Part shown: positions 1 to 8,640 of the stretch, one piece after another
Position numbering within the stretch: the stretch's first letter is position 1
Layout of the letters: every line of letters begins with the position of its first letter
Assembly: GCA_016786485.1 (NCBI GenBank)
Contig: JAEUWD010000051.1
Coordinates: 16,913-80,912 of the forward strand
Direction of reading: 5' to 3'
Length of the DNA: 64,000 bases
Source of the DNA: Bacteriovoracaceae bacterium
GTDB lineage: Bacteria > Bdellovibrionota > Bacteriovoracia > Bacteriovoracales > Bacteriovoracaceae
Notes under the pieces: generated by a model
Databases searched by the model: none
What the model saw: only the letters and a program-made list of their open reading frames with translations
Told to the model about the DNA's origin: nothing
Position numbers and translations under genes: made by a program

Positions 1-981
1 TTCAACCAAAATCGTTCAGCTCCAACAGATAAACATTGGAAAGAACTTTGGGGCTTAAGCAATTCTAAAAATCCAGGAGTTGATATCAATGCTCTAAGAG
101 CTTGGGAAGTGACTCGTGGTAATCAAAACGTAGTTGTGGCCGTTATTGATACTGGTGTTGATTACACTCACCCTGATCTACAAGGTAATATGTGGGTAAA
201 CAAAGGCGAAATTGCAGGTAACAACAAAGACGATGATAACAACGGTTTTGTTGATGATATTTACGGATACGATTTTGCGAACACTGATTCAGATCCAATG
301 GATGATAACAGTCACGGTACTCACTGTGCTGGTACTATTGGCGCTGTTCACGATACAAACGGTGTTGCGGGTGTTATGGGGTCAGTTAAAATCATGGCAC
401 TTAAATTCTTAACGGGCCAAGGCAGTGGTTCAACAGCAGGCGCGATTAAAGCGATTGAATATGCTACAAAAATGGGTGCTCACGTTATGTCAAACTCATG
501 GGGCGGCGGCGGAGCTTCTCAAGCACTTAAAGAAGCTATCGTAGCGGCAGCAGCTAAAGGTATTGTCTTCGTTGCAGCTGCAGGTAATTCAAGCAATGAT
601 AATGATCGCTCACCGAACTATCCATCAAACTATGATGTACCAAATGTTATTGCTGTAGCAGCAATGGATATCAATGGTAAGCCAGCTTCGTTTACAAGTT
701 ATGGACAAAATACCGTTCACGTTTCAGCTCCAGGGGTAAATATTCTTTCAACTGTACCAAATGGTCAGTATAAGTCTTACTCGGGAACTTCAATGGCGAC
801 TCCACACGTTTCAGGTGTCGTAGGTCTAGTTCTTTCAACTAACGGACTTCAGTCGGTCGGAACAATGAGAGAGCGTTTAATTAAAACTTCAAAGAAAAGT
901 TCAGAGCTAAGCAAGATTAGCGCGTCAGGAGGATACGTTGATGCCTTCGCTGCGGTTACTGGACAAGTATCTCAAGATTAA
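1..981 (+). CDS. Secreted subtilisin-like serine protease (S8), 5' end missing
   Basis: The frame is open from base 1, so the gene starts upstream of the window; the first GTG inside (109) is internal, because the codons before it encode a typical subtilase lead-in ending in LRAWEVTRG. The full S8 triad is visible: Asp at 148-150 (VIDTGVD), His at 313-315 (NSHGTHCAG) and Ser at 790-792 (SGTSMATPHVSG). The oxyanion-hole Asn is in AAAGNSS. The catalytic domain runs to the C-terminus with no extra domain. Signal peptide and propeptide must lie outside the window. The family consists of secreted endoproteases; in a predatory bacterium it could digest prey or host protein, which is inference. A strong terminator follows directly. 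Confidence 0.95.
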   Translation, partial: FNQNRSAPTDKHWKELWGLSNSKNPGVDINALRAWEVTRGNQNVVVAVIDTGVDYTHPDLQGNMWVNKGEIAGNNKDDDNNGFVDDIYGYDFANTDSDPMDDNSHGTHCAGTIGAVHDTNGVAGVMGSVKIMALKFLTGQGSGSTAGAIKAIEYATKMGAHVMSNSWGGGGASQALKEAIVAAAAKGIVFVAAAGNSSNDNDRSPNYPSNYDVPNVIAVAAMDINGKPASFTSYGQNTVHVSAPGVNILSTVPNGQYKSYSGTSMATPHVSGVVGLVLSTNGLQSVGTMRERLIKTSKKSSELSKISASGGYVDAFAAVTGQVSQD

Positions 982-988
982 AATAAAG

Positions 989-1014
989 AAGGGGCTTTCG
1001 GGCCCCTTTTTTTA
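989..1014 (+). terminator. Rho-independent terminator after the subtilase
   Basis: A 7-bp stem (AAGGGGC / GCCCCTT) with a 6-nt loop is followed by a run of T, 8 bp after the protease stop codon. The T run overlaps the stop codon of the convergent methyltransferase gene, so the hairpin may also slow transcription from the other side. Confidence 0.9.
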
Positions 1015-2124
1015 TTTCTTTTTTAATAAATAATATTTTACTGACAAACCACCATTTTTAAATTCTAAGCTTTTAAAAATTTTGTATTTAGCATGAGAAA
1101 GTTTAGTTTCTTTAGGGACCAAAATTCCTAAAATTTCGGGTTCACCAACTTGAAGCATTTTTTCCAAGTACTGTTGTAAGGTATGAGCTAGTTTTATTCG
1201 TAGGCCATAAGGCGGATTACAAATCATCCAAAGTGGTTTGGTAGGAGCATTTGTGGCTTGGAAAAGATCTTCGACTTTAAATTGGATCTCAAAATTTCTT
1301 TTTTTAGCGATTTCATTGGCGTGTTCAATACATTTTTCTTCGATGTCATGTCCAATCAGTTGGGTAAATTGAAAATTTTTATTAAAAGTCGGTTCGATAA
1401 TTTTTTGTTTCTCAAAAAAAGGAAAGCTTTGATAAGCAAAAGGTCTTTCTAATTTTTCAAAAAACTCGAGTGCTTCAAAAAGAAAAGTTCCACTGCCACA
1501 ACAAGGATCGAAAAGCGTTTGTTTTTCAACTACTACGCCAGCCTCATTAATCGTGAACCATAATAAAGCCGAAGCCAATGTTTCGCGCAGAGGTGCAATG
1601 TTACCCATTTCTTTTCTTCCACGGACATGAAGTAATTCACCACTCGTATCTAAACTCAGAGTGGCCATATCGTTATCTAACCGTAAAAAAACGGTAGGCG
1701 GATTTTGGCTTTGATCTTCCAAGTATTTTTTTGGATAAGGCTGGGCCTCATAATGTTTAGCAATGGCTTCGGTCAAAGTTTTTTCCAGTCGTCCTGTGTG
1801 AATAATGCGAGATTTTCTGGCCGTGACCTCGAACTGTGGTATTTTTCCGCGCAGAAAAGGACGCCAATTCAGCGTCGAAGCTTTCTTAAATAGCTTCGGT
1901 AGATCTTTCATTTTGAATTGCTCAAAACGTAGTAGGACACGAGTCGGGATTTTGAGATAGTGATTAAAAGCAAAACCGACTTCAGGCAATGCTTCACATT
2001 CGATGCCGCCCATAATGGTCTTGGCATCTACCTCAGGAAATTTAAACTTCAATTCACTGAGTGCCAGTGCTTCGAGCCCTGGAGTCACGACCAAGAAAAA
2101 AGAAGCCTTTTGTTTTAGATCCAT
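1012..2124 (-). CDS. THUMP-domain RNA N-methyltransferase, RlmL/YpsC-like
   Basis: The protein is about 370 aa. The N-terminal third (FLVVTPGLEALALSELK onward) looks like a ferredoxin-like plus THUMP RNA-binding module. The C-terminal half is a Rossmann methyltransferase with the SAM loop DPCCGSGTFLFEA and the catalytic NPPYG motif typical of N2-guanine methylation. The family (RlmL N-terminal half, YpsC) makes m2G in 23S rRNA; the exact target here cannot be read from sequence. An upstream ATG at 2163 would add 13 residues; 2124 is preferred because family members begin just before the FxVVxPGLE segment and because 2163 would overlap the divergent gene. Neither start has a clear Shine-Dalgarno. 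Confidence 0.85.
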   Translation of the reverse strand: MDLKQKASFFLVVTPGLEALALSELKFKFPEVDAKTIMGGIECEALPEVGFAFNHYLKIPTRVLLRFEQFKMKDLPKLFKKASTLNWRPFLRGKIPQFEVTARKSRIIHTGRLEKTLTEAIAKHYEAQPYPKKYLEDQSQNPPTVFLRLDNDMATLSLDTSGELLHVRGRKEMGNIAPLRETLASALLWFTINEAGVVVEKQTLFDPCCGSGTFLFEALEFFEKLERPFAYQSFPFFEKQKIIEPTFNKNFQFTQLIGHDIEEKCIEHANEIAKKRNFEIQFKVEDLFQATNAPTKPLWMICNPPYGLRIKLAHTLQQYLEKMLQVGEPEILGILVPKETKLSHAKYKIFKSLEFKNGGLSVKYYLLKKK

Positions 2125-2139
2125 GTTAAAATCTTTACG

Positions 2140-2688
2140 ATGAAAAAACTCAATCGTCATCAAGAAGTGGCTTCAGGCAACAAACAAAATTGGAAATCTC
2201 ATCAATATGAGGTTTCAGTTGATTTTAAGCAGGGTAAGAACCTAGAAATCAACTTCGAAGTAAAATCCAAAAATGCTTATTTGACTTCCAATGATTTCGG
2301 GCCAGATTATAAAAAGAATTGGGGTCTTTGGAATTATGATGTGGTGGAAGCTTTTTTGCAGAAAAGAGACAAACGTGGAGTCGCTTCACCTTATCTCGAA
2401 TTTCAACTTTCACCTAAAGGCCAAGCCTTTGCTTTAGTTATTATTAAACCAAGACAAATTTATTATACCCCTTTAGATTTTAAAATTTCGTCCAAGAGTG
2501 TGGTTTCAGGGGAGAGTTGGAAAGCGCAACTATCGATCCCTTCCAATGTTTTTTTATGTGAAGGTGAACTCTATGGAAATTTTTACGCTTGCTTGGGAGA
2601 AAATCAAAACCGTGAATATTACGGTATGAATTTAAATCCAGAAGAAAAGCCTGATTTCCATCGACCGGAGTTTTTTGTAAAATTATGA
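2140..2688 (+). CDS. CBM9/DOMON-like beta-sandwich protein
   Basis: A 182-aa protein without a signal peptide. The pattern DYKKNWGLWNYDVVEAFLQ, followed by YLEFQLSPKGQ and a late YYGMNLNPEEKPDFHRPEFF, matches the carbohydrate-binding-like fold (CBM9-related) seen in many uncharacterised bacterial proteins. The function is unknown; no catalytic residues are evident. It overlaps the next gene by 4 bp (ATGA), so the two are probably translated together. Its start lies 15 bp from the divergent methyltransferase start and has no Shine-Dalgarno; a TAAAAT box sits 7 bp before the ATG. Confidence 0.65.
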   Translation: MKKLNRHQEVASGNKQNWKSHQYEVSVDFKQGKNLEINFEVKSKNAYLTSNDFGPDYKKNWGLWNYDVVEAFLQKRDKRGVASPYLEFQLSPKGQAFALVIIKPRQIYYTPLDFKISSKSVVSGESWKAQLSIPSNVFLCEGELYGNFYACLGENQNREYYGMNLNPEEKPDFHRPEFFVKL

Positions 2689-3353
2689 AAGCTAAGCTGA
2701 CGTTAATACCAACTCCGATTGATGAAGTGACACCTTTAGAGGCGACCGCAAAAAATATTTTGTCCGAAAATTGGTCGAAGGCCTTAATCGTTGTCGAAGA
2801 AGCCAAAGTTGCGCGTCAGCGTTGGTTACGTTGGGGCCTACCGCGTGAAGCAATTGAAAAATTTGTACTTTATAACGAACATCATACGGCCGAAGATATT
2901 AATCACATCATTAAAGCGCTTAAAAGCGGGCAGGAAGCTTATCTCATGAGCGATTGCGGTTTACCCGCCTTTTGTGATCCTGGTTACGATTTAATCAATC
3001 GTTGTCACGATGAAAACATTCCTGTTACCTCAACGCCATTTCCCAATTCAATTGTGTTGGCCTTGGCCTTAAGCGGTTTTAATCATCAAGAGTTTTTCTT
3101 TGCGGGATTTATACCCCATGAAGATCGCGCACAAAAACTCAAAAAGCATTTTGAGCGTAAGGAAACTTTTATTCTAATGGATACGCCTTATCGTCTCGAT
3201 AAATTGATGGAAGAAATTGCTCAGCTTAAAACCAAACGTCGTCTATTTTTGGCGATGGATCTCAATACGCCAGAAGAAAAATGTGTGCGTGGAAAAATCG
3301 AGACACTCAAAAAAACTTGGGGCAAACGCGAATTTATTTTGGTCGTCGAGTAG
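2685..3353 (+). CDS. Tetrapyrrole-methylase-family protein, RsmI-like
   Basis: 222 aa. The motif MSDCGLPAFCDPG corresponds to the RsmI signature (SDAGxPxxxDPG), followed by VTSTPFPNSIVLALALSG and FFFAGFIPHE, which match the SAM-binding core of the family. RsmI 2'-O-methylates C1402 of 16S rRNA, but the sequence departs from canonical RsmI (about 280 aa, with a C-terminal extension absent here), so it may be a paralogue with another substrate. It is coupled to the CBM9-like gene by a 4-bp overlap. Its stop codon abuts the stop codon of the convergent secreted-protein gene. Confidence 0.75.
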   Translation: MKAKLTLIPTPIDEVTPLEATAKNILSENWSKALIVVEEAKVARQRWLRWGLPREAIEKFVLYNEHHTAEDINHIIKALKSGQEAYLMSDCGLPAFCDPGYDLINRCHDENIPVTSTPFPNSIVLALALSGFNHQEFFFAGFIPHEDRAQKLKKHFERKETFILMDTPYRLDKLMEEIAQLKTKRRLFLAMDLNTPEEKCVRGKIETLKKTWGKREFILVVE

Positions 3354-3773
3354 TTACTGGCATTTAAAAGCATAGGGTGGATGAGATTCTCGGGTAAGAA
3401 ACTCACCACTATCACTATAACGAAATTCTGCGCGAGCTTCGTTTCCATCAGTTGATTGTATTGGCCAAATATTGAGATAAAAATCAATTCCTGCTTTTTT
3501 GTCATTACTAACAGTTATGTGTTGAATATAGAGATTTTGATAGGCCCCTTCACTAAGCGTTAGATCCGTAAATTCTTTTAGTAATTTTTCTGATTCAAAC
3601 TCATAAATTTTCGCTGAAAGATCTTCTTCGGTCCCATAGATTTCAATAACTATTTCACCCTTTTCTCCGTAAGTACCAAGGCAGACTAGACTAGGAGTCA
3701 CTTCATTTGTAGTCGTTTGTGCCAAGACCATAGAACTTATGGTTACTAGAAGGATGGTGAAGAAAAGTTTCAT
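3354..3773 (-). CDS. Small secreted protein, unknown function
   Basis: 139 aa with a clear signal peptide (MKLFFTILLVTISSMVLAQ) and a mature part with two Cys (LVCLG and the penultimate Cys) that could form a disulfide. No family is recognised. In size, signal peptide and two-Cys layout it recalls the secreted protein at 45748-46308, though similarity is weak by eye. The start codon directly follows the U-tract of a terminator-like hairpin and has no Shine-Dalgarno, so its expression is puzzling. Confidence 0.7.
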   Translation of the reverse strand: MKLFFTILLVTISSMVLAQTTTNEVTPSLVCLGTYGEKGEIVIEIYGTEEDLSAKIYEFESEKLLKEFTDLTLSEGAYQNLYIQHITVSNDKKAGIDFYLNIWPIQSTDGNEARAEFRYSDSGEFLTRESHPPYAFKCQ

Positions 3774-3801
3774 AAAAAAAGCCCCTTGTTTTAAGGGGCT
3801 T
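3774..3801 (-). terminator. Terminator-like hairpin abutting a start codon
   Basis: Read on the minus strand this is a 9-bp stem (AAGCCCCTT / AAGGGGCTT) with a 5-nt loop and a run of seven T. It lies about 75 bp after the Arg/Asp-rich secreted protein gene and would end its transcript. The T run ends exactly where the ATG of the next gene (3773) begins. Confidence 0.8.
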
Positions 3802-3875
3802 TTACCATCAGTTTATTTTTAATTCATTTTAAATAGCTAAGCTTAAACTTTTTACATTGCTTAGAACGCTAATCG

Positions 3876-4205
3876 TTACTTACGGCGAGACTTTCGTTCT
3901 TTGCGATCAGATCTTCTTTCTTTTCTTTTACCTTTTCTGTCTCCTCGACGATCTTCCCTGTAATCTTTACGATCCTCTTTTCTGTCTTCTTTAAATTCTT
4001 CCTTACTTACTTCTCCATCTTTAAGTGCCTTGCGATCTTCGCGGCGTTCTTCACGAAAGTCTTGTCGATCGTCCCGTCGCTCTTGTCTGAATTCTTGACG
4101 ATCTTCTTGGCGATCGGTAGGGCTTCCTTCGAGGGCAGCATCCTGGGCAAAAACGTTGGTGTTGATTGTTGATAAAATCAAAAAAATAGTTGTTAAGAAT
4201 TTCAT
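3876..4205 (-). CDS. Secreted, highly charged Arg/Asp/Glu repeat protein
   Basis: About 109 aa. It has a signal peptide (MKFLTTIFLILSTINTNVFAQ) followed by an almost uninterrupted low-complexity chain of DRQE, DRQD, REERRED and KEDRKD units, ending in a strongly basic tail. The start at 4205 is chosen because an AGGAG ribosome-binding site precedes it and the signal peptide begins there. Alternating acid and base residues with period 4-7 suggest a long single alpha helix or a disordered polyampholyte in the periplasm. No family function is known to me. Confidence 0.75.
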   Translation of the reverse strand: MKFLTTIFLILSTINTNVFAQDAALEGSPTDRQEDRQEFRQERRDDRQDFREERREDRKALKDGEVSKEEFKEDRKEDRKDYREDRRGDRKGKRKERRSDRKERKSRRK

Positions 4206-4296
4206 ATTACTCCTTGGCTTTACATAGAATATCAACCAATTGGTATTTTTAGCAATTGAGTACATTTAAACCGCCTTTTTTGATTCAAGCTTTTGA

Positions 4297-4326
4297 TTGC
4301 AAAAGCCTATCAGTCTAGTCTATAAA
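4297..4326 (+). promoter_or_regulatory. Promoter of the mevalonate operon (leaderless type)
   Basis: TTGCAA (4297-4302) and TATAAA (4321-4326) are separated by 18 bp. The -10 box ends 6 bp before the ATG at 4333, so transcription should start at or next to the start codon. No Shine-Dalgarno precedes the ATG. Confidence 0.55.
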
Positions 4327-4332
4327 AGTTTT

Positions 4333-5313
4333 ATGACACATGATAGAAAACAGGATCATATTACGCTAGCGCTTAGGGCAAAAACTTGGGCCCAAGATAC
4401 ACGTTTTAATTATGAGCCGATGCTTTCGGTCCACCCAAAAACAGAGCAAGTCATGGAAATTCAATTCTTGGGTAAAAAGATGAACTATCCTTGGTGGTTT
4501 TCGAGCATGACTGGAGGCACCGCGTCAGCGAGAAAGATAAACGAAAATATGGCACGAGTCTGTGGTGAGTTTGGTTTAGGCATGGCCCTTGGATCACTTC
4601 GTCCTTTGCTAAACTCAACTGAGCGCTTCGAAGATTTTTCTGTACGCAAGTTTATGCCGAATGCTCCACTTTTTGGAAATTTAGGTGTGGCGCAGGTTGA
4701 GGAACTTATTCGAAATAAAGAAACAAATAAAATTGATGAGCTTATTGATAAGCTGAATTTAGATGGGTTGGTGGTTCATGTAAATCCACTGCAAGAGTGG
4801 TTACAGGCCGAAGGCGATAGGTACGATCGTCCGCCTCTAAACACTATGGAAGAGCTACTTTCAAAAGCTAATTATCCTATTATTGTTAAAGAAGTGGGTC
4901 AGGGAATGGGTCCTGCCAGTCTTAAAAAACTCATGGAATTACCTTTGGCCGCGATCGAGTTAGCGGCTTTTGGTGGAACAAATTTCAGCGCGATTGAAGG
5001 GGAGCGTACCCAGGAAAATTTCTCCCACCCGTTAGTCCATGTGGGACATACGGCACTTGAGATGATAAAAATTATCAACGCAAATTTAGAGAGTCCAAGT
5101 GTTCAGTGTCGAAGTTTTATCCTCTCGGGTGGTGTTAAAAATACGCTTGATGGATATTACCTGATGCAGTCTTGTCGAGCTCGGTCCGTTTTCGCGATGG
5201 CCTCAGAGGTGCTGAAACGTGCCCATGAAAGTTACGAAGACTTGTACGAGTTTGTTCAAGCAGAGTTGCAGACCTTAACCATGGCCCAACAATTTTTGCA
5301 AGTAAGGGATTAG
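4333..5313 (+). CDS. fni: Type 2 isopentenyl-diphosphate isomerase
   Basis: 326 aa, FMN/NADPH-dependent interconversion of IPP and DMAPP. The N-terminal RKQDHITLAL matches the RKxxHI signature. The FMN-binding SSMTGGTA, the catalytic-region HVNPLQEW(L)QAEGD, VKEVGQGM and GGTNFSAIE, and the late LSGGVKNTLDG all fit the family. It opens a five-gene operon and is followed 7 bp later by HMG-CoA reductase. ATG 4333 is preferred over an upstream TTG at 4297, which lies in the promoter. Type 2 isomerase normally accompanies bacterial mevalonate clusters, as here. Confidence 0.95.
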   Translation: MTHDRKQDHITLALRAKTWAQDTRFNYEPMLSVHPKTEQVMEIQFLGKKMNYPWWFSSMTGGTASARKINENMARVCGEFGLGMALGSLRPLLNSTERFEDFSVRKFMPNAPLFGNLGVAQVEELIRNKETNKIDELIDKLNLDGLVVHVNPLQEWLQAEGDRYDRPPLNTMEELLSKANYPIIVKEVGQGMGPASLKKLMELPLAAIELAAFGGTNFSAIEGERTQENFSHPLVHVGHTALEMIKIINANLESPSVQCRSFILSGGVKNTLDGYYLMQSCRARSVFAMASEVLKRAHESYEDLYEFVQAELQTLTMAQQFLQVRD

Positions 5314-5320
5314 AGAGAGC

Positions 5321-6616
5321 ATGGAAACAATTGCGGGTTTTTCGAAATTATCGAAATCAGAAAAGATCCAGTGGCTATCTCGCCAAGTGGAAAATAATCC
5401 CGATGAATTTTTAGATGTTACACGCTTTTGGTTAAAAAATTCGGATGAGCAAAAAGTCTTTGATGAATTTAGTGAAAACACTATTACTAATTACTATTTC
5501 CCCTATGGAATTGCTCCTAACTTTCTAATCAACGGAAAAATTTATTGTATTCCAATGGTCATTGAAGAAAGTAGCGTGGTCGCAGCTGCCAGCAAAAGTG
5601 CTAATTTCTGGTTATCTCGCGGTGGCTTTAAAGCTGAAGTTATTTCCACTACCAAAGTGGGGCAAGTGCATTTTGAGTGGTTCGGTAAAAAACGCAAACT
5701 CAAAGAATATTTCGAAGCTCAATTACCAAAAATTTGGGAAGCACTTGAGCCACTCTGTGTGAATATGAAAAAGCGTGGTGGTGGTGTTAAAGATGTCACA
5801 TTAGTTGATATGACACAGTCACTAGAAAATTATTATCAAATTAAAGTCACCTTCGAAACCTGTGATGCTATGGGTGCCAATTTTATTAATACCATTTTGG
5901 AAGAGATTTCGAATATTTTAAAAAAAGACATCGATGCAACACAGTTGAACGTCATCATGTCGATTTTAAGCAATTATACGCCAGAATGTTTGGCCCGTGT
6001 TTGGGTGGACTGTCCGATTGAGGACCTGGCCGATCCGGCGCATCAGATGTCGGCCGAAGATTTTGCCAATAAATTTCTTAAAGCAGTTCAAATAGCGAAT
6101 GTGGATGTTTCTCGTGCCGTTACACATAATAAAGGCATTTTAAATGGAATTGATTCTGTCGTGTTGGCGACTGGGAATGACTTTCGTGCCGTTGAAGCCT
6201 GTGCGCACGCTTATGCTGCGAGAGACGGACAATATCGTTCGTTGACCTCGGCCAAAATCGAAAATAATCACTTTGTCTTTTCGCTCGAAATCCCGCTTTC
6301 TTTAGGCACGGTCGGTGGTTTGACAACTCTTCATCCTCTTGCCAAACTCTCTCTAAACTTACTGCAAAATCCAAACGCTGAGGAACTGATGCTGATGACA
6401 GCTTCAGTAGGACTAGCACAGAATTTTGCGGCTATTCGTTCGTTGATTACGACGGGCATACAGAAAGGTCATATGCGCATGCATCTTTTAAATATTTTAA
6501 AACAAATGCAAGCTAATCGTAGCGAGATTGAATCCGCGAAAAATTATTTCTCGGACAAAACCGTTTCGTTTACATCAGTTAGAAATTTTTTAAATTCAAT
6601 GAAGATAACTCAATAG
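5321..6616 (+). CDS. mvaA: Class II hydroxymethylglutaryl-CoA reductase
   Basis: 431 aa, the length of class II (degradative-type) enzymes. Motifs in order: SENTITNYYFPYGIAPNFLING (catalytic Glu region), IEESSVVAAASKSA, CDAMGANFINT (cofactor loop), NNHFVFSLEIPLSLGTVGG. It reduces HMG-CoA to mevalonate or the reverse; the surrounding kinases and decarboxylase indicate the biosynthetic direction. A GAGAG element precedes the ATG; 7-bp gaps separate it from both neighbours. Confidence 0.95.
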   Translation: METIAGFSKLSKSEKIQWLSRQVENNPDEFLDVTRFWLKNSDEQKVFDEFSENTITNYYFPYGIAPNFLINGKIYCIPMVIEESSVVAAASKSANFWLSRGGFKAEVISTTKVGQVHFEWFGKKRKLKEYFEAQLPKIWEALEPLCVNMKKRGGGVKDVTLVDMTQSLENYYQIKVTFETCDAMGANFINTILEEISNILKKDIDATQLNVIMSILSNYTPECLARVWVDCPIEDLADPAHQMSAEDFANKFLKAVQIANVDVSRAVTHNKGILNGIDSVVLATGNDFRAVEACAHAYAARDGQYRSLTSAKIENNHFVFSLEIPLSLGTVGGLTTLHPLAKLSLNLLQNPNAEELMLMTASVGLAQNFAAIRSLITTGIQKGHMRMHLLNILKQMQANRSEIESAKNYFSDKTVSFTSVRNFLNSMKITQ

Positions 6617-6623
6617 GAACAAG

Positions 6624-7631
6624 ATGTCGGTTGGACAGAGAGAACAGTATTTTTTTGGACATGGAAAGCTGCTACTAAGCGGTGAGTACTTTGTTCTCGA
6701 TGGAGCGCATGCTCTGGCCCTTCCAACTCGTCTTGGGCAATCACTCACGGTTCGATATCGTAAAACTTTTGCACCAAAACTCATTTGGAAAAGTTTTGAT
6801 GTCGAAGGGCACAAGTGGTTTGAAGCTGAAATGGAATTGTGGCAATTTAATTCTATCAATCAAGAAACCAATGAAACGTTAGAAGTCCTTCGTAAAATTT
6901 TACAAGAAGCACGCGTTCTCAATCCGCATTTCCTGCGCGAAGAAGTGGAAGTGACGGTGGAAACTAAACTTGATTTCCCGGTTGATTGGGGTCTAGGTAG
7001 TAGTTCTTCGTTAATTTATAATATCGCTCAATGGGCCTACGTAAGTCCGTTTGAGTTAGCTTTCAGAACCCTAGGTGGTTCTGGCTATGATATTGCCTGT
7101 GCGCAAAGCTTAGGGCCGATTATGTATCAGAAAAAAGTTGAAGGTCCGAGCTGGCGGCAAGTGAATTTCAATCCAGCTTTTGCGTCTTCTATTTACTTCG
7201 TGAGCCTTGGTAAAAAAGCTTATACCAGTGAAGCACTCGCTTATTACAAAAAAGCAGAAATCAAAGATAAAGAAAGAATCATCAATATTATTTCCCATCT
7301 GACGGATGAAATCATCACCGCTCAGACTTTGGGCGAATTTGAATCGTTGTTATTAACACATGAGAAATGTGTTTCTGACGCACTTCAATTACAGCGCATG
7401 CAAGATTTATATTTTTCTGACTACTGGGGAGTTGTGAAATCGTTAGGGGCTTGGGGAGGAGATTTTGTGCTAGTAACTAGTGATCGCGGACAGGCAGAAA
7501 CCGCTAGTTATTTTAGAGAAAAAGGTTTTTCGAATTTAATTCCGTATGCGGATTTAATTGGAAACTACATGACAAAACCTTCACCATTCTATCTGCCTAA
7601 TTCGATTAGCAATGAAACCCTCTTACAATAA
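6624..7631 (+). CDS. GYDIA-family GHMP kinase, probable phosphomevalonate kinase
   Basis: 335 aa. It begins with the GHMP N-terminal motif GHGKLLLSGEYFVLDGA, has the ATP loop GLGSSSSL, and carries GGSGYDIACAQ, which names the GYDIA family known mostly from Bacteroidota next to HMG-CoA reductase. In this operon mevalonate kinase and diphosphomevalonate decarboxylase are present as separate genes, so the missing step is phosphorylation of phosphomevalonate. Assigning that step to this gene is inference from context. It overlaps mvaD by 20 bp. Confidence 0.85.
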   Translation: MSVGQREQYFFGHGKLLLSGEYFVLDGAHALALPTRLGQSLTVRYRKTFAPKLIWKSFDVEGHKWFEAEMELWQFNSINQETNETLEVLRKILQEARVLNPHFLREEVEVTVETKLDFPVDWGLGSSSSLIYNIAQWAYVSPFELAFRTLGGSGYDIACAQSLGPIMYQKKVEGPSWRQVNFNPAFASSIYFVSLGKKAYTSEALAYYKKAEIKDKERIINIISHLTDEIITAQTLGEFESLLLTHEKCVSDALQLQRMQDLYFSDYWGVVKSLGAWGGDFVLVTSDRGQAETASYFREKGFSNLIPYADLIGNYMTKPSPFYLPNSISNETLLQ

Positions 7632-8640
7632 TCAGATTTCATGGCGAGCACCTTCTAATATTGCTCTCATTAAATATTGGGGGAAAAAAGACGGACAATT
7701 TCCGATGAATCCGTCGCTAAGTTTTTCTTTAGAAAAATGTCATACCGAAATGTCACTTATTTATCGTCCAGCTTCAGAGTTAAACGTCAATTTTACATTC
7801 GAAGGGAATATTAAAACGAGCTTCGGTGATAAAATTAAAAAATATCTCACAAGCATAGCACAAAAATATTCGTGGATGAATGAACTGGAATTTGAAATCA
7901 ATTCGAAAAATTCATTCCCACATTCTTCTGGCATTGCTTCTTCAGCTTCATCATTTGCAGCGCTCGCTCTTTGTTTAACCGATTTAATTACGAGTAAAGA
8001 GAATAAGCCAAATGATTTTTTCGAAATGGCCAGCGACCTTGCTCGCCAAGGTTCTGGTAGCGCTGCTCGTTCTGTTTTTGCAGGTTATTCTTCCTGGGGG
8101 CAAACGGCTTTAATTAAAAATAGTTCTGATAATTACGCACGACCACTGCTAAATAATATTCATCCGAGTTTCTTAAAAATAAAAAATGTCATTTGCGTTG
8201 TCGATGCGAATGAGAAAAGTGTTTCAAGTACTCAGGGTCATGCTCTCATGGCCAATCATCCGATGAAAGAAATGCGAATTCAACAAGTTCACCAGCAATT
8301 AGAAAATTTATTATTAATTTTAGAAAGTGGTGATTGGAACGCGTTTGCACAACTAGTAGAAGCAGAAGCACTTACTTTGCACGCTTTAATGTTAACAAGC
8401 CAACCATCATTTATTTTATTAAAACCAAATACTTTAAATTTAATTCAAGAGATTCAAAGCTTACGAAAGAGTGGACACCAGGTGTGTTTTACTCTTGATG
8501 CTGGGGCGAATCTCCATCTGCTATATGATCCTTCAGAAAATCAGATGATTGAGCAAAAGATGTTAGCGTGGAAAGAAAGTGGTTATCTTCTAAATGCTAT
8601 TTTTGACGGAGTAGGTAGTGGCCCAAGTAAACTCGCCTAA
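7612..8640 (+). CDS. mvaD: Diphosphomevalonate decarboxylase
   Basis: 342 aa. WRAPSNIALIKYWGKKD near the N-terminus is the family signature. HSSGIASSASSFAAL is the phosphate loop and RQGSGSAARSVFAGYSSW the substrate-binding segment; the late TLDAGANLHLLY is also conserved. It converts mevalonate diphosphate to IPP with ATP. It overlaps both the upstream kinase (20 bp) and the downstream mvk (23 bp), implying coupled translation. Confidence 0.95.
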   Translation: MKPSYNNQISWRAPSNIALIKYWGKKDGQFPMNPSLSFSLEKCHTEMSLIYRPASELNVNFTFEGNIKTSFGDKIKKYLTSIAQKYSWMNELEFEINSKNSFPHSSGIASSASSFAALALCLTDLITSKENKPNDFFEMASDLARQGSGSAARSVFAGYSSWGQTALIKNSSDNYARPLLNNIHPSFLKIKNVICVVDANEKSVSSTQGHALMANHPMKEMRIQQVHQQLENLLLILESGDWNAFAQLVEAEALTLHALMLTSQPSFILLKPNTLNLIQEIQSLRKSGHQVCFTLDAGANLHLLYDPSENQMIEQKMLAWKESGYLLNAIFDGVGSGPSKLA

